NCBI GenBank assembly: GCA_016928715.1
Contig: JAFGKG010000013.1
Location: forward strand, 1 to 41,838
DNA length: 41,838 nt
Direction: 5' to 3'
From: Chloroflexia bacterium
GTDB lineage: Bacteria > Chloroflexota > Chloroflexia > DTKN01
Part shown: positions 1 through 9,418 of the stretch, piece by piece
Position numbering within the stretch: the first letter of the stretch is position 1
How the letters are laid out: each line of letters starts with the position of its first letter
Program-made: the position numbers and the translations under genes
Notes under the pieces: generated by a model
The model's database searches: none
The model's input: only the letters and a program-made list of their open reading frames with translations
Told to the model about the DNA's origin: nothing

Positions 1-65
1 AGCGTTTGGCTGGCTGGGATTGGATTCGCCAAGCGGTCATTGATCTGCCCCAGTCAAACATGGTC

Positions 66-114
66 TTTCAATAGGTGATTGGTATAAGTATAACACATGG
101 ACCAGACCGTGGTC
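66..114 (+). promoter_or_regulatory. weak candidate promoter and operator-like inverted repeat upstream of the MMPL gene
   Basis: A TATAAC at 89-94 lies 17 bp downstream of a poor -35 match (TTTCAA, 66-71), and a second TATAAG begins at 83. Just downstream, GACCA (100-104) and TGGTC (110-114) form a 5-bp inverted repeat with a 5-nt spacer, overlapping where transcription would begin. MMPL exporters are often controlled by local repressors, but no regulator gene is visible in the window. This is a weak call. Confidence 0.25.
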
Positions 115-133
115 AAGCACAGGAGGAAGTTCA

Positions 134-3100
134 ATGTTTGACAAGATCGGCCGTTTCTCCAGCAGGTTTCGCTATCCCATTCTGGCCGTTTGGCTGCTGT
201 TGGCCGTGTTGGTGACCTGGATGGCGCCCAAGCTGTCCGAGGTGATGACCTCCGACCAGAGCAGCTTTTTGCCCGAGAGCGAGGAAAGCGTCGTCGCCGC
301 CGAAATCGCGGCCGCCTATTTCCCCGACTATTCTGCTGAAAACCAGGCCGTCCTGGTGATCGAGCAGGAGACGGGCTCGCTGCGCGATGGGGCCGGCCTG
401 GAGTATCTGGCCGAGCTGACCGCCTGGTTGGAGCAGGAACTGGCCGGTCAGTCCGGGCAGTTGCTCTCCCCCGTGGAGCCGGCCCTGGCGGATCGCCTCA
501 TCAGCGACGACGGCCACGTGGCCATGATCTTTGTGGGCCTGCCCGGCTCTATGGAGGACGCCTCGACCGTGTCCCTCCTGAAGGCCATGCGGCAGCGGCT
601 GGACGCGGCCCCGGAGGGACTGCGCGGCTATGTCACCGGCAGCGTGGCCATCACCGACGACTATAAATCCAGCGCCCTGGAAAGCGCCGACCGCACGACC
701 TGGATCACGATCGTCCTGGTGGCGGCGATTCTGCTGGTGATCTACCGTTCCCCCGTCTCTCCGCTGATCCCGCTGGGCACGATCGGCGTGGCCTACCTGG
801 TCTCCCGGGGGATCATTGCCTGGCTGACCCGCTTGGGACTGACCGTATCGAGCATCACCGACGTCTTTATGGTGGTGCTACTCTTTGGGGCCGGCACCGA
901 CTATTGTCTTTTCCTGGTCAGCCGCTTCCGCGAGTTACTGGCCGAGGGCCGCTCCGGCCAGGAGGCCGCCCGCCACACGGTCGATCGCGTGGGGGAGACG
1001 ATCACCAGCAGCGCTGGCACCGTGATCGTGGGGATGTTGGCCATGTCCTTTGCCGAGCTGAAACTGTTCGCCAGCACCGGCCCCAGCCTGGCCATCGCCG
1101 TAGTCATTGCGCTGCTGGCCGGGTTGACCCTGACTCCGGCGCTCCTATCCATCCTGGGCCGCTGGGCTTTTTGGCCTGGCCAGGCCCGCCGGCCCAAAGA
1201 GGGACGTTTCTGGGCCGTGCTGGGCCGCTGGGTGACGGTCCGGCCCTGGATCCCCATCGTCCTGGCCCTGGTGCTGTTGGTCCCCCTGGCGATCTATGGC
1301 AGCGGCCAGCGCCGCAGCTTTGATATGCTGGCGGATCTGCCCAACGAGATATCCTCCAAGGCCGGATTTGAGGTACTCTCCGAACATTTTGGGGCCGGCG
1401 AAATGCAGCCCTTGGACGTCATTATCACCCAGGGCCCCAACGCCCACACCCCCGAGGGGCTGTCCTATATCCACACGGTCACCCAGCGGCTGCTGCAGAT
1501 AGAGGGCGTGGCCGATGTACGCAGCCTGACCCTGCCGGCCGGCCAAGAGTCCTCCGAATTGAGCGCGCTGCTGCACGCGGAGGAGCAACTGCACTTGGTG
1601 GCGGGGATGCTGGACGACCTGCTTGTCGGGGTCGTTGAGCCCTCGGCTATGGACCTGCCCACGGCAGCGGGCAGCCTGGACGCCTTGGACGCCTACCTGA
1701 GCGACCTGGCCAGGGCTTTTCCCGAGTTGGCCGACAACGCCGACCATGCCTCCGCCGTGGCCGCCCTGCAAGCTCTGCAGCAGGGGCTGGCCCAAGGACA
1801 ACAACTCCTGGTCAGCAATCAACTGCAGCAAGCGGCGGCCGGCATCTCGGAGGCCCGGGCCCAGTTGGCCCAGGCGGACGGTGCAGCTCTGGCCGACTTG
1901 GGCGAAACGGCCGGACAATTGGGGCAACTGAACGCCTACCTGCTGGGGTTGGTCGAGGCACACCCGCAGGTGGCCGAGTTGGAGGGCTATGAGGCAAGCC
2001 GGGCGGCATTGGAAGGCCTGGAGACCGCCGCGGCCGAGCTGGAGCAACTGCATCTGCTCCCCAGGCAGCTATCCCTGATCGCCAGCGAGCTGGAGTCGAT
2101 GGAGCAGGCCCTGCAGGACAATCCCCTGGCCCTGATGCCTCGCGAGGACGGGGACTCCCCGGCCGAGCAGATGGGCGCCCTGCGGCTCTACCTGCAAAAA
2201 GTGGGGGAGGCCTTTCCCGAGCTGGCCGCTACCGCGGACTATGCCCAGGCGATGGCCCTGTTGGCCGAAATGGAGTCCGCCCTAGCCGACCTGGATTTGA
2301 GCCAGGCCGAGGGCCTGTTGGCCCAGTTCCAGCAATCCCTGCCGCTGCTGGCAGAGAGCTTGGCCGCCCTGGCCGCCACCGCCGAGGAGACCATGCCCCA
2401 GGCGACCTTTGTGCCGCAGGCAGCGCTGCCCGGCGCGGCGGTGCCCCTATCTGGTCTGGAGGAGATTCTGCTGGCTTTAGAGAGCGCGCTGGCCCAACTG
2501 GGGACGAGCGTGGCCGAAAACCTTCCCCAGGCCGCCTACATGCCCGCGGACGTTTCGCCAGAGCAACTGCAGGCGGCCGCGGATGTTATGCTGGAAGCCA
2601 CATCGACATTGCAGGATGCACTGCTGGCCCTGGCCGATGCGCTGCCAGAGGAGGACTTTTTCCTGCCCCTGGCGCTGGCGGAGGGATTGGGCGAGTCCGG
2701 CGACGACCTGCGCATGCTTGTGCAGACCTACACCGCCTCCGAGGGGGAAGCGATCCGTTTGCAGGTTGTCCTGGCCGACGAGCCCTTTTCCGAGGAGGCC
2801 ATGGACACGGTCTCGCGACTGCGGGCGCAGGTTCAGCAGTCCAGCCGGGGCTATGTCAGCGGGGGCACGGCCACCTATCTGGACATGCGCCAGGTGATGG
2901 AGCGCGACACCTGGCGCGTGATGGCCCTGGTCTTGGCCGGCATCTTGCTGGTGTTGGTGCTACTGCTGCGCAGTCTGGTGGCTCCCATCTATATGATTGC
3001 CACGATCCTGCTGAGCTATGGGGCCACCCTGGGTATCACCCGGCTCGTCTTTGACGGGATCTATCACGAGGGCCTGAACTGGTTTGTGCCCTTTCTCATC

Positions 3101-3430
3101 TTTGTGGTCCTGGTCGCTTTGGGCATGGACTATAATATCTTTTTGATGGGACGGGTCAAAGAGGAGGTGGCCGGCAACGGCACCCGGGCCGGCATCGAGC
3201 GGGCCGTGCAGCGGACCGGGGGCATTATTACCTCGGCCGGCATCATTATGGCGGGCACGTTTGCCGCCATGATGTCCTCCTCGCTGCTGGGCCTGGTGCA
3301 GTTGGCCTTTGCCATCACGGTGGGCATGCTCTTGGACACCTTTGTGATTCGAACCACCCTGGTGCCGGCCTTTGCCGCCCTGTTGGATCGTTGGAACTGG
3401 TGGCCGGGAAAGGCTCCCCAGCGCCAGTAA
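134..3430 (+). CDS. MMPL/RND-family transporter with a large repeated helical insert
   Basis: Predicted inner-membrane exporter of the MMPL (RND superfamily) type, 1098 residues. The start follows AGGAGG (121-126) with good spacing. There is one N-terminal membrane segment (about residues 14-31), a first extracytoplasmic portion, and a first membrane bundle (about 185-390) carrying GAGTDYCLFLVSR near residue 253. A long extracytoplasmic insert spans about 450-880, and a second bundle carries ALGMDYNIFLMGR near residue 994. These two motifs are the family's paired proton-relay GxxxDY segments. The insert is rich in Ala, Leu and Gln, and contains three related units starting near residues 518, 599 and 683, each with a YL...FPELA-like core. 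Family members move lipids, peptides or drugs; the substrate here cannot be read from sequence. The gene stands alone, with its own leader and a hairpin element 11 nt after the stop. Confidence 0.93.
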   Translation: MFDKIGRFSSRFRYPILAVWLLLAVLVTWMAPKLSEVMTSDQSSFLPESEESVVAAEIAAAYFPDYSAENQAVLVIEQETGSLRDGAGLEYLAELTAWLEQELAGQSGQLLSPVEPALADRLISDDGHVAMIFVGLPGSMEDASTVSLLKAMRQRLDAAPEGLRGYVTGSVAITDDYKSSALESADRTTWITIVLVAAILLVIYRSPVSPLIPLGTIGVAYLVSRGIIAWLTRLGLTVSSITDVFMVVLLFGAGTDYCLFLVSRFRELLAEGRSGQEAARHTVDRVGETITSSAGTVIVGMLAMSFAELKLFASTGPSLAIAVVIALLAGLTLTPALLSILGRWAFWPGQARRPKEGRFWAVLGRWVTVRPWIPIVLALVLLVPLAIYGSGQRRSFDMLADLPNEISSKAGFEVLSEHFGAGEMQPLDVIITQGPNAHTPEGLSYIHTVTQRLLQIEGVADVRSLTLPAGQESSELSALLHAEEQLHLVAGMLDDLLVGVVEPSAMDLPTAAGSLDALDAYLSDLARAFPELADNADHASAVAALQALQQGLAQGQQLLVSNQLQQAAAGISEARAQLAQADGAALADLGETAGQLGQLNAYLLGLVEAHPQVAELEGYEASRAALEGLETAAAELEQLHLLPRQLSLIASELESMEQALQDNPLALMPREDGDSPAEQMGALRLYLQKVGEAFPELAATADYAQAMALLAEMESALADLDLSQAEGLLAQFQQSLPLLAESLAALAATAEETMPQATFVPQAALPGAAVPLSGLEEILLALESALAQLGTSVAENLPQAAYMPADVSPEQLQAAADVMLEATSTLQDALLALADALPEEDFFLPLALAEGLGESGDDLRMLVQTYTASEGEAIRLQVVLADEPFSEEAMDTVSRLRAQVQQSSRGYVSGGTATYLDMRQVMERDTWRVMALVLAGILLVLVLLLRSLVAPIYMIATILLSYGATLGITRLVFDGIYHEGLNWFVPFLIFVVLVALGMDYNIFLMGRVKEEVAGNGTRAGIERAVQRTGGIITSAGIIMAGTFAAMMSSSLLGLVQLAFAITVGMLLDTFVIRTTLVPAFAALLDRWNWWPGKAPQRQ

Positions 3431-3441
3431 GGAATGGCCAT

Positions 3442-3555
3442 TAAATAACGTCCTCCATCACCGGCTAAAGCCTCGACTCCAAAAAGATCCGTAAAAGGAC
3501 TTGCTTTCCTGGACCGGGACGAGGCTTTAGCCGGTCAATTCTGGCAAGTTATTTA
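3442..3555. repeat. nested inverted-repeat element, copy 1 (114 bp)
   Basis: The ends are perfect 8-nt inverted repeats (TAAATAAC 3442-3449, GTTATTTA 3548-3555). Inside them is a perfect 15-nt inverted repeat (CCGGCTAAAGCCTCG 3461-3475 with its complement 3520-3534). The reverse complement aligns along most of its length, including the central loop, with 17039-17165. It begins 11 nt after the MMPL stop codon and ends 18 nt before the -35 box of the next gene. It could be a MITE-like or REP-like repeat, or a terminator/insulator hairpin; no T-run flanks it. Confidence 0.85.
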
Positions 3556-3573
3556 GCCTCAACTCTGAAATTC

Positions 3574-3602
3574 TTGCCCCACCCTGGCATCCGTGATATA
3601 AT
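3574..3602 (+). promoter_or_regulatory. sigma70-like promoter of the sensor kinase operon
   Basis: TTGCCC at 3574-3579, a 17-bp spacer, and a perfect TATAAT at 3597-3602 preceded by TG (3594-3595), making an extended -10. Transcription would start near 3609, about 26 nt before the kinase start codon. Confidence 0.7.
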
Positions 3603-3634
3603 GTTTCCAGGTCGCATATAACAGACTGGATACA

Positions 3635-6244
3635 ATGAGAATTGCCATGGCTAGCAGGATTGGGGAAAGCACGGCGGAACAGGTACAAAAACTTGGCCAG
3701 ACGATGGATCGTCTCTCCCTGCGGGCTTTTTATTGGCTGCGCCTGGAGGGAGAGGCCCGCAGCCTCTCCGACAACCTGGGCCGGCGCATTGCTGAATGCC
3801 TGGATGCGCTGCTGGAGGGGCTGTCCCGCGAGGATCTGGTGCCTATGGCCCGTTTCCTGGTCCAGGAACAGCAGCGCGTCCTAGGTTTGCCCCCTACGGA
3901 ACAGATCATGCAACCCATCGCCCTGCTGGATGCCTGCGAACGGGCCATCGAGGAGGCCCTGGAGACCAGCTATCGCAATGGCCAACGTCCCCAGCCTGCG
4001 CTGAACCAACTGCGCTCCCTGGCCCATCAATCCCGGCGCTACTGGCTGCAGGTTTGCACTTCCCCCCTACCCGCCCCTACGGGACGGGATGTGGCCAACC
4101 TGTTGAGTTCCCTGGGCCAGGCCTTGGACAGCGCCAGCGACCTGGACGAATTGGTCGATCAACTCTTTGCCGGCCTGGGCCAAATCATTCCCCACGAGGA
4201 TGGGCAACTGCTGCTCTGGGGCCCGCGGCAGGAGGAACCTATCTTCCGCTGCGCCAACAGCCAGCTCTTTGTCAGCCACGGCAGTGCCATCGACAGCTAT
4301 AGCAACTGGGTGGCCTTTCAGCGAACCCCCCTGCTCGTACCCCATCTCGATGCCGACCCCGATCAAGCGGACCGGCCGGCCTTCCAGTCCTATCTCGGCG
4401 TCCCCCTCCTGCAGGGGGAGCACCTGGTGGGCACCCTGTCCCTGGCCAGCACCGAGGCGGAGGCCTTTGCGCAGGCTGATCTAGAACTCTTGATGGCCCT
4501 GGCGCCCCTGCTCAGCGCGGCCATCCAGCGCGTAGTGCCCGAGGTAGGCCCTCTGGAAGAACTGCAGCGACGGCTGGAGGAGCAGAACATTATCCTCGCC
4601 TTTGGGCGCGAAATGAGCGCCGCGCTGGAGGAAGGACGGATCTATAGCCTGCTGCTGTACAAGGCCCTCGAGCTCAGCGACAGCGACGCCGGGGCCGTGC
4701 TGACCGTGGATCACGAGCGGGAGGAGTATACGATCCAAGCACTCTCTGGCTATGCCACCGATCTATCTGCCGAGGACACCCTGATCAACAGCAACACCCT
4801 CAGTTGGAATGTGGGCGTAGTGGGTAAAGTGGCCCGCACGGGCCGGCCGCTCCTGGTCTCCAATATCCAGGACGCAGAGGAGTATTTTGCCGTCCGCCCC
4901 GAGACCCGCGCCCAGCTCAGCGTGCCCATCCACTGGCGCGGGGAAACCTTTGGCGTGCTCAATCTGGAGAGCAACCACCTCAATGCCTATACGGAGGAAC
5001 ACCTGCAGATCTGCCAGACCCTAACCGAGCACGCTGGCGTAGCCATTGCCACCGCCCGCCTTTACCAGGAGGTGCTGGAACGGCGCGAGTGGCTGTCCAG
5101 CCTGGTAGCCAACCTCCCCGAGGGCATTATGGTTACTGACGAGGAGCTGCGGGTTATACTGTCCAATCCGGCCAGTGCCCACTTTTTTCGCCTGGAGCAG
5201 CCCGTCCCTAACGGAGCCCGTCTGGAGGAATACTTGCTCTCGCGCCTGCGCCCCTTTTTGCAGGACCCGCAGAGCCTGTCTAATTTCCTGCAGCGAACCC
5301 AGGACCTGGATCAAGGGCTGACCGAGGGGTGGGTCGAATTCAAAGAGTCCTTCGGCCGGCTCTGGCTGGTCGGCACACCCCTTTGGGGTGAGGGCGGCCG
5401 GCTCAGTGGGCGGATTATCCTCATCCGCGATGCCAGCCAGAACGAGGACAGCGAGCGGGAAAAGCTGGGTTTTGTCTCGGTCATTTCACACGAACTGCGC
5501 TCGCCGCTGACTTCGATTCTGGGCTACAGCGAGTTGTTACTCTCGCGGGACTTTGCGCGAGAACGCCAGCAGCAGTTCATGGAGATCATTTTCAACCAGG
5601 CCGAGCATCTCTCCCAACTGGTGGATGATTTGCTCAGTCTCTCCCGCCTGAGCCGGGGCCGCATGCGCATGAACTGGACCATGGCCAGCTTTTACCAGTT
5701 GGCCGCCAGCCTGGCCACCCAGCTTACCGGCCAGATGACCGATCGGCACAGCTTGTTGATGGACGTGGCCGAGGAGCTGCCGGCCTTTTACCTGGATCGG
5801 GATAAAGTGCGCGCCGTGCTGAACAACCTGATCAATAACGCCGTCAAGTACTCCCCAGAAGGAGGCGAGATTGTCCTGCGGGCGGAGCTGATCCCGGAGG
5901 ATTACAGCGGGCCCCCACTCAGGGCCAGTACGCCGGCTCCCTTTTTGCTGGTGAGTGTGCGGGATCAGGGGATGGGCATTCCCCCCGAAGCGCTGCCTCA
6001 CATCTTTGATCGCTTTTACCGGGTCGACAACAGCAGCACCCGCAAGATTGGCGGCACTGGTCTGGGCCTGACCCTGGCCAAAGCCATGATCGAGCTTCAC
6101 GAGGGGGAGATTTGGGTGGAAAGCAAGCTGGAGGAAGGCAGCACGTTTTACTTTAGCCTACCGCTCCGCCAACGCCCCCCCAAAGCGCAGCAGGAAGCAT
6201 TGGAAGCCGAGCCGGGATTTGTTGAGGATGCGGCCCATGTCTAA
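3635..6244 (+). CDS. GAF-GAF-PAS sensor histidine kinase
   Basis: Sensor histidine kinase of 869 residues with no clear membrane segment, so probably cytoplasmic. Order of parts: a helical N-terminal region (1-150), a GAF domain (about 160-300), a second GAF (about 330-485), a PAS domain (about 487-600), then the kinase core. The HisKA box SHELRSPLTSI carries the phospho-accepting His619. The ATPase part shows the N box (Asn735 in NNLINNAVKYSP), the G1 box DQGMGIP (Asp777) and the G2 box GGTGLGL (806-812). The start at 3635 has no good ribosome-binding site; Met5 (3647) is an alternative. It is first in an operon with the receiver-kinase hybrid, whose start lies inside this gene's end, so a phosphorelay between them is likely. 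The signal sensed by the GAF domains is unknown. Confidence 0.95.
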   Translation: MRIAMASRIGESTAEQVQKLGQTMDRLSLRAFYWLRLEGEARSLSDNLGRRIAECLDALLEGLSREDLVPMARFLVQEQQRVLGLPPTEQIMQPIALLDACERAIEEALETSYRNGQRPQPALNQLRSLAHQSRRYWLQVCTSPLPAPTGRDVANLLSSLGQALDSASDLDELVDQLFAGLGQIIPHEDGQLLLWGPRQEEPIFRCANSQLFVSHGSAIDSYSNWVAFQRTPLLVPHLDADPDQADRPAFQSYLGVPLLQGEHLVGTLSLASTEAEAFAQADLELLMALAPLLSAAIQRVVPEVGPLEELQRRLEEQNIILAFGREMSAALEEGRIYSLLLYKALELSDSDAGAVLTVDHEREEYTIQALSGYATDLSAEDTLINSNTLSWNVGVVGKVARTGRPLLVSNIQDAEEYFAVRPETRAQLSVPIHWRGETFGVLNLESNHLNAYTEEHLQICQTLTEHAGVAIATARLYQEVLERREWLSSLVANLPEGIMVTDEELRVILSNPASAHFFRLEQPVPNGARLEEYLLSRLRPFLQDPQSLSNFLQRTQDLDQGLTEGWVEFKESFGRLWLVGTPLWGEGGRLSGRIILIRDASQNEDSEREKLGFVSVISHELRSPLTSILGYSELLLSRDFARERQQQFMEIIFNQAEHLSQLVDDLLSLSRLSRGRMRMNWTMASFYQLAASLATQLTGQMTDRHSLLMDVAEELPAFYLDRDKVRAVLNNLINNAVKYSPEGGEIVLRAELIPEDYSGPPLRASTPAPFLLVSVRDQGMGIPPEALPHIFDRFYRVDNSSTRKIGGTGLGLTLAKAMIELHEGEIWVESKLEEGSTFYFSLPLRQRPPKAQQEALEAEPGFVEDAAHV

Positions 6245-7448
6245 AAAAATCCTGTACGTCGAGGACAGCCCGGAAAGCCGGTTGCTCGTGCGCCGCATTT
6301 TAGAGGCGGGCGGATACGAGATCGTCGAGGCAGAGGACGGGCTGGCGGCCATCCGCCTGGCCCAGCAAGAATTGCCCGATCTGATCCTGATGGATATGCA
6401 CATACCCGGCATGGACGGCTTTGAGGTGACGACCCGCCTGCGATCCATCCGGGCGTTGGAAAGGGTGCCCATTGTGGCCCTGACGGCCAGTGCGGTGCTG
6501 GACGGGGATCGCGAACGCACCTTGGTGGCCGGCTGCGATGGATACCTGCAAAAACCGGTCGATGTGGACCGCTTGCCACGGCAGATTGAGGAGTTTATCG
6601 CCGGAAAACGCGAGGTCGTTCCCCAAGAGGAGCAGCCTTACTATCTCCGGGAATACAGCCAGAAACTGGTTACCCGCCTCCAGGACAAGATTGCTGAACT
6701 CGAGGAGGCCAACGAGAGGTTGAAAACACTCGACCGGCTCAAGTCGGACTTTGTCTCCACGGTCTCACATGAACTGCGCACGCCGCTGACCTCCATCAAG
6801 GGCTATGCCCAACTGCTGCTGGACGAACGGGCGGGCGAATTATCCCCCATCCAACAGGATTCCCTCGAGGTCATTGTGGACAACGTCGAGCTCGTCATCC
6901 GCCGGGTCAACGACATTCTCTTTTTGCAAGAGAGCAGCGCCATCGTGCCGGCCCTGGAACCGATCTCGTTGCCCGATGTGGCCCGGATGATCATCGGCAC
7001 GGTCCAGGACCGGGCCGGCCAAGCCGGGGTCGAAATCCGCACCGACATTGCCGCAGGTCCGCTGCAACTCGCGGGCGACTATGAAGCCCTCAAGCTGCTC
7101 CTTCTACATTTGCTGGACAATGCCATCAAGTTCAGTCCCCACGGCGGGCTGGTCACCGTCCGTCTGGAACGCCGGGGGGCGGACATCTATGGCGAGATTG
7201 TCGACACGGGCATTGGCATCGAAGCGCAGTACCACGAGCGGATCTTTGAGCGCTTTTTCCAGGTGGACAGTTCTTCGACCCGGGTCTTTGGGGGGGCCGG
7301 CCTGGGCTTGGCCATCGCCAAGCGCATCGTCGAGGCCCACGGGGGACGCATTGGCGTGCACAGCAGGCCGGGCCAGGGCACCACCCTGTTTTTCTATTTG
7401 CCCACCCACTCGACCCCACAAGTCCGCAACCACCCATTCCAGGAGTAA
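6237..7448 (+). CDS. response regulator receiver-histidine kinase hybrid
   Basis: A 403-residue protein with an N-terminal receiver domain followed by a coiled-coil linker and a full histidine kinase core. The receiver has the acidic pair near residues 10-11, the phospho-accepting Asp53 (in LILMDMHIPGMDGF) and a conserved Lys in LQKPVD near 103. The kinase has SHELRTPLTSI with His178, NAIKFSPHGG, DTGIGI and GGAGLGLAIAK. The ATG at 6237 was chosen because MSKKILYVEDS is the usual receiver start and GAGG (6224-6227) lies 9 nt upstream; an upstream TTG (6219) is open but less likely. It overlaps the preceding kinase by 8 nt, implying translational coupling. There is no DNA-binding or enzymatic output domain, so the output must be another protein. 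Confidence 0.93.
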   Translation: MSKKILYVEDSPESRLLVRRILEAGGYEIVEAEDGLAAIRLAQQELPDLILMDMHIPGMDGFEVTTRLRSIRALERVPIVALTASAVLDGDRERTLVAGCDGYLQKPVDVDRLPRQIEEFIAGKREVVPQEEQPYYLREYSQKLVTRLQDKIAELEEANERLKTLDRLKSDFVSTVSHELRTPLTSIKGYAQLLLDERAGELSPIQQDSLEVIVDNVELVIRRVNDILFLQESSAIVPALEPISLPDVARMIIGTVQDRAGQAGVEIRTDIAAGPLQLAGDYEALKLLLLHLLDNAIKFSPHGGLVTVRLERRGADIYGEIVDTGIGIEAQYHERIFERFFQVDSSSTRVFGGAGLGLAIAKRIVEAHGGRIGVHSRPGQGTTLFFYLPTHSTPQVRNHPFQE

Positions 7449-7451
7449 CCG

Positions 7452-8771
7452 TTGGACCACAGCCCTTCTCCCCCCCCAAAGCGCGGCCAGGGGCCAAGCT
7501 GGCCGGGGCAAATCGATTCCATGCGGATTCGTCGCATCGCCCAGGGTGGGGCCGGCGTGGGCCACTATCAGGGACGCGTGGTCTTTGTGGGAGGGGCGCT
7601 GCCCGGCGAGATCGTCAGCGTGCAGTTGTACCAAAAGCGCAAATCTTATGCCAGCGGCCATGTTGTGGCCATAGAAGAGGCCTCCAGCGAACGCGTTGAA
7701 CCGGCCTGCCCCTTGTTTGGCCTCTGCGGCGGCTGCCAGTGGCAATACATCGCCTATCCGGCCCAGTTGGTTTTTAAGCAGGCTATCGTTCGGGAACAGT
7801 GCCGTCGCCTGGGCAGAATCGAGGACGCGCCCGTCCAGCCCACCCTGGGACTGGGGAATCCCTGGGCCTACCGCAGCGCAGCCCGCCTGCACGTCTCGCC
7901 GGGCGGCCAGTTGGGCTATTACGCCTGGCGCAGCCACGATGTCGTGCCTCTGGAGCGCTGCCCCCTGCTCGTGGAGCCACTGAACGAACTGCTTCTCCCG
8001 CTGCAGGAGGCGCTATCCACTCGGCCGCCGAACGAGCGGCCGAACCAGGTCAGCCTGCGCTATAGCTGGTTCGAAAGGCGTTGCTTGCTGTTGTTGCACG
8101 GGGGAGCCGCGTCGGCGGCCGCCCGGTTGGCAGCTGATCTGGGGGCAAGCGTGGCCGAGCTGGCCGGGCAGTGGGGACGCCGCCTGCATGTGCAGGCCGG
8201 ACGGGGCTTTTTGTTGGAGGAACTGGGAGGCCTGTCCCTCCAAGTGTCCCCCACCTCCTTTTTTCAGATCAATGTGCCGCAGACCCAACAAATCCTGCAA
8301 CTGCTGGCCTCCATGCTCGAACCGCAGCCCGGGGAACGGCTCTTGGATGCCTACGCCGGGGTCGGGGCGCTCTCCCTGCCGCTGGCCGCGGCCGGCGGCC
8401 TGGCCGGCGTGACGGCGATCGAGTCCCATCGGGCCGCCGTGGCCGATCTGCGCGAGAACGCCCGGCAGCTGCAGGCTACCCCAATCACAGCGCACCAGGG
8501 AACAGTGGAGGCGGTGCTGCCGACCCTGCGGCAGCGTTTTGACCTGGTCCTGCTGGATCCTCCCCGACGGGGATGCCCTGAGGCGGTGCTGGAGGCGATT
8601 GCCCGGCGTGGCCCACGCCGCATCGCTTACGTGTCCTGCCATCCCGGCACATTGGCGCGAGACCTGCGGTATCTGCGCCGCTTTGGCTACCGCCTGGTCC
8701 GTTTGCAGCCGGTGGACCTCTTTCCCCAGACCTTTCACATCGAGAGCGTGGCCCTGCTGCAGCCCCTCTAG
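7452..8771 (+). CDS. rlmD: RlmD/RumA-family 23S rRNA (uracil-5-)-methyltransferase
   Basis: SAM-dependent RNA m5U methyltransferase of the TrmA/RlmC/RlmD family, 439 residues. An N-terminal TRAM-like domain (about 24-80) precedes the iron-sulfur cluster ligands Cys86, Cys92, Cys95 and Cys170 expected for the RlmD group. The C-terminal Rossmann domain includes LLDPPRRGCPE near residue 370 and the catalytic-cysteine motif AYVSCHPGTLARDL (Cys396). The start is read as TTG at 7452, with AGGAG (7441-7445) six nt upstream, only 3 nt after the hybrid kinase stop; Met24 (7521) is an alternative that would drop a Pro-rich tail. Which uridine is modified (RlmD, RlmC or a dual type) cannot be settled by eye. 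Its stop overlaps by 3-4 nt the stop of the gene on the other strand. Confidence 0.92.
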   Translation: MDHSPSPPPKRGQGPSWPGQIDSMRIRRIAQGGAGVGHYQGRVVFVGGALPGEIVSVQLYQKRKSYASGHVVAIEEASSERVEPACPLFGLCGGCQWQYIAYPAQLVFKQAIVREQCRRLGRIEDAPVQPTLGLGNPWAYRSAARLHVSPGGQLGYYAWRSHDVVPLERCPLLVEPLNELLLPLQEALSTRPPNERPNQVSLRYSWFERRCLLLLHGGAASAAARLAADLGASVAELAGQWGRRLHVQAGRGFLLEELGGLSLQVSPTSFFQINVPQTQQILQLLASMLEPQPGERLLDAYAGVGALSLPLAAAGGLAGVTAIESHRAAVADLRENARQLQATPITAHQGTVEAVLPTLRQRFDLVLLDPPRRGCPEAVLEAIARRGPRRIAYVSCHPGTLARDLRYLRRFGYRLVRLQPVDLFPQTFHIESVALLQPL

Positions 8772-9385
8772 TCCTTTTGCGAGCGGCGCATCTCGCTCTC
8801 GACACGAGGGTAGACCGCCCAGACCAGGCCGAGGCCAAAAAGGAATCCCGTAATGGTGCGCAGCCACCAGTTGAGATGGCCGATGGCATCCCCCACGTAA
8901 AAAGAGGGCCGAAAAAGACCCCCGCTCAATACCACCGCCCAGTGATTCTCGCTGCGCAGGGTCCAGGTCGGGAGCAGGGCCGCCGGGGCCTGCGTCAGGC
9001 CATCCAGCCCCATCGGAATCACCGAGAGCAAAAAGAGCCACCAGGGCAGCGGGCGCCAGTGACGGCGCAGCAGGGCGAAAAGCAGGCCGGCGGCGAGAAT
9101 TGTGGTATAGATGGCCGCGTCCCGCTGGCAGTAGGCCACCTGATAGCCCCAGAGGTGGTAGGAAATCGCGGGCTGCTGGTGACAGAGGGGCCGATAGGCC
9201 ATAAAGATGGCCTGCCCCAGCCGGTGCCAGCCCCAGGCCCGCGCCAAGGGCGAAAGCCACGGCAGAACGGCATAGCCTCCCAGCAGCAAGTTCAAGCACA
9301 GCAGCCAGTGGCGGGCCAGAAAGTGCCCCAGGCGGTCCAGGGCCATAGTCCAGCGATTTTCGTACAGTTCGTCGGGTAGAGCCAT
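8768..9385 (-). CDS. DUF2085 family integral membrane protein
   Basis: A 205-residue multi-pass membrane protein with about five hydrophobic segments. The DUF2085 hallmark motifs are present: PLCHQQP near residue 66 and AYCQRDAAIY near residue 84. The family's function is unknown. It starts 33 nt after the cytidine deaminase stop on the same strand, so it is probably the last gene of the corC-like/cdd operon. It converges on rlmD with a few nt of overlap and no visible terminator between them. Confidence 0.85.
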   Translation of the reverse strand: MALPDELYENRWTMALDRLGHFLARHWLLCLNLLLGGYAVLPWLSPLARAWGWHRLGQAIFMAYRPLCHQQPAISYHLWGYQVAYCQRDAAIYTTILAAGLLFALLRRHWRPLPWWLFLLSVIPMGLDGLTQAPAALLPTWTLRSENHWAVVLSGGLFRPSFYVGDAIGHLNWWLRTITGFLFGLGLVWAVYPRVESEMRRSQKD

Positions 9386-9418
9386 AACGCTCGATTAGCT
9401 TTTGTCGATCGGCCTGGG

